In this document: positions 14,982-16,037 of the stretch, piece by piece | Numbering within the stretch: position 1 is the first letter of the stretch | Layout: the number at the start of each line of letters is the position of its first letter | Source: Bacteroidota bacterium | Lineage (GTDB): Bacteria > Bacteroidota > Ignavibacteria > Ignavibacteriales > Melioribacteraceae | Direction of reading: 5' to 3' | Assembly: GCA_023453125.1 (NCBI GenBank) | Contig: JAEXUB010000253.1 | Coordinates: 1 to 16,037, forward strand | DNA length: 16,037 bases | Position numbers and translations under genes: made by a program | Notes under the pieces: generated by a model | Seen by the model: only the letters and a program-made list of their open reading frames with translations | What the model was told of the DNA's origin: nothing | Databases searched by the model: none

Positions 14982-16037
14982 TCATTTCAACAGCATCATC
15001 TTTTTAACCTGATTGACACTTCTCGTCTTTAAGACGCAGAAATACATTCCGCTTGATAGGTTATCCGCATTAAATACAGTCTCGTGGTTTCCGGCGCTCA
15101 TTTCGTTATCAACAAGTACTGCAACCTCCCTTCCGAGAGCATCAAACACCGAAACTTTAATTCTGGCACTTTCGGGAAGCGAGAATTTTATTTTAGTGGA
15201 CGGGTTAAAAGGGTTCGGATAATTCTGCTGAAGAATAAATCCGGCAGGCATTTCTTCCATTTCTGTTCCAAGCAGTATGTCTTCGGGTTTAAGATACTGT
15301 GGAGTTTTTCCTGTTATTGTAGAGCCCTTGGTTAATGTTCTTCCCGAAAGAGCCGGGTGGGAAGATGTATAGCGGTATGCCCTGAATACCGAATTATACA
15401 TAGGGTACTGATCGGTTATTACTCTTTTAATCCCGTCTGTTGTAACGGGACTTATATATTCCCACACAATTTCGGGGGAAGTATTGGAATCGCCGTATGT
15501 GACTTCGAACAGGTGTCCCTGGGTATCCGAACAGATAAGAGTATTACCATTTACAAGCCTCTGCTCGCTGCCTCCGATGGTACTGAAAAAATTCTGGTCA
15601 TTCTTCGAAGAGTAAATCCAAACCACCTGATTGGAAATAAGTTTATTCTGCTTCATAGCATCCTTGTTGGGATAAATCCAGGTGTAATAGCCGGCCGCGG
15701 GAGGATTTACATACACGCCTGTATTTACCTTTGATGAATTGTAATAGGGATTAACTTCAAAAATATAGGACTGGGAAACCCTTTCGAATAGATATTCTCC
15801 GTTATTGAAGATCTGAATATTCCCTGCCCCCGGAAGTCCCGGCCTTATCCAGTGGACATCGTGGCTGCCTCCTATTTGTTTATTGCCTGTTGTAGAGAAT
15901 GTCCAGTCTTCAAGCACCGAAGGGGGATCCCCCTGATTATAACGTGCCGGGTCGCCAAACCGGTACAGAAAATCGCCGGTGCTTGTTGCAGCAAGAGCAA
16001 TAGATCCGGACGGATTACCCGCTATGAATGTGTTATC
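14982..16037 (-). CDS. secreted arylsulfotransferase-like protein with T9SS sorting domain (5' end outside window)
   Basis: The frame is open to the window edge, giving 351 C-terminal residues and no start. The body matches the arylsulfotransferase (ASST) beta-propeller family: 'FLYRFGDPARYNQG' (23-36), 'GGSHDVHWIRPGLPGAG' (56-72), 'IQIFNNG' (74-80), a 'RLVNGNTLICSDTQGHLFEV' blade, 'IVWEYISPV' and 'NSVFRAYRY'. Family members transfer sulfate between phenols or bind sulfated aryl compounds; the 'HDVHW' histidines are in the region where known ASSTs have catalytic His, but activity is not shown for this secreted branch. The last 80 or so residues are a type A sorting domain, beginning 'QQNYPNPFNPSTKIKFSLP' and ending 'GMYFCVLKT...KKMMLLK', which directs export through the type IX system and surface attachment or release. 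It converges on serA. Confidence 0.85.
   Translation of the reverse strand, partial: DNTFIAGNPSGSIALAATSTGDFLYRFGDPARYNQGDPPSVLEDWTFSTTGNKQIGGSHDVHWIRPGLPGAGNIQIFNNGEYLFERVSQSYIFEVNPYYNSSKVNTGVYVNPPAAGYYTWIYPNKDAMKQNKLISNQVVWIYSSKNDQNFFSTIGGSEQRLVNGNTLICSDTQGHLFEVTYGDSNTSPEIVWEYISPVTTDGIKRVITDQYPMYNSVFRAYRYTSSHPALSGRTLTKGSTITGKTPQYLKPEDILLGTEMEEMPAGFILQQNYPNPFNPSTKIKFSLPESARIKVSVFDALGREVAVLVDNEMSAGNHETVFNADNLSSGMYFCVLKTRSVNQVKKMMLLK

Noticed and set aside
15357..15734. 125-aa + strand open frame opposite the arylsulfotransferase gene
   Set aside because: The - strand frame has clear family motifs and a T9SS tail and is open to the window edge; the + frame has no ribosome site or motif.
1..16037. 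CRISPR array, insertion sequence, phage genes, tRNA or rRNA
   Set aside because: No regularly spaced repeats, transposase or integrase motifs, or tRNA/rRNA-like sequence found on reading; genes look like ordinary chromosomal genes with similar composition.

Overview
The window looks like chromosome from a Gram-negative bacterium of the Bacteroidota/Ignavibacteriota side of the FCB group; an Ignavibacteria-like lineage fits best, but this is inference. The support is a C-terminal type IX secretion sorting domain of the 'NYPNPFNPSTKI...GxYF' kind, a DUF3467 protein typical of that group, paired LptF/LptG permeases that imply an LPS outer membrane, a large outer-membrane barrel candidate, and AT-rich intergenic DNA. 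I see no transposase, integrase, CRISPR, tRNA or rRNA. No gene-free gap exceeds about 175 bases.

Layout. 1-2592 (+): lptF and lptG, overlapping, the inner-membrane permease pair for LPS export. 2593-9003 (-): four tightly spaced genes that transcription reads in the order secreted 348-aa protein with an Ig/FN3-like segment, FecR-domain protein, 794-aa protein with Ig-like N-terminus and predicted outer-membrane barrel, and a CHASE2 class III adenylate cyclase with all catalytic residues. The last gene meets lptG stop-to-stop. 9137-9457 (-): a small DUF3467 gene between two intrinsic terminators. 9532-10677 (-): an exported TPR protein. 10851-14909 (+): a four-gene run with gaps of 4, 2 and 24 nt: adenosine deaminase, a 111-aa unknown, urocanate hydratase and a short D-3-phosphoglycerate dehydrogenase, closed by a bidirectional terminator. 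14982-16037 (-): the C-terminal part of a secreted arylsulfotransferase-like propeller with a T9SS sorting domain, cut by the window edge.

The most interesting unit is the FecR / barrel / CHASE2-cyclase cluster. It puts a candidate outer-membrane protein, two periplasmic proteins and a transmembrane cAMP-producing enzyme in one transcription unit, which suggests envelope-to-cytoplasm signalling through cAMP. The cyclase's 5' coding end also carries a perfect 15-bp inverted repeat just after a TTG start codon. The second unusual unit is the add-unknown-hutU-serA run, which places a histidine-degradation enzyme away from the other hut genes and beside purine and serine metabolism.
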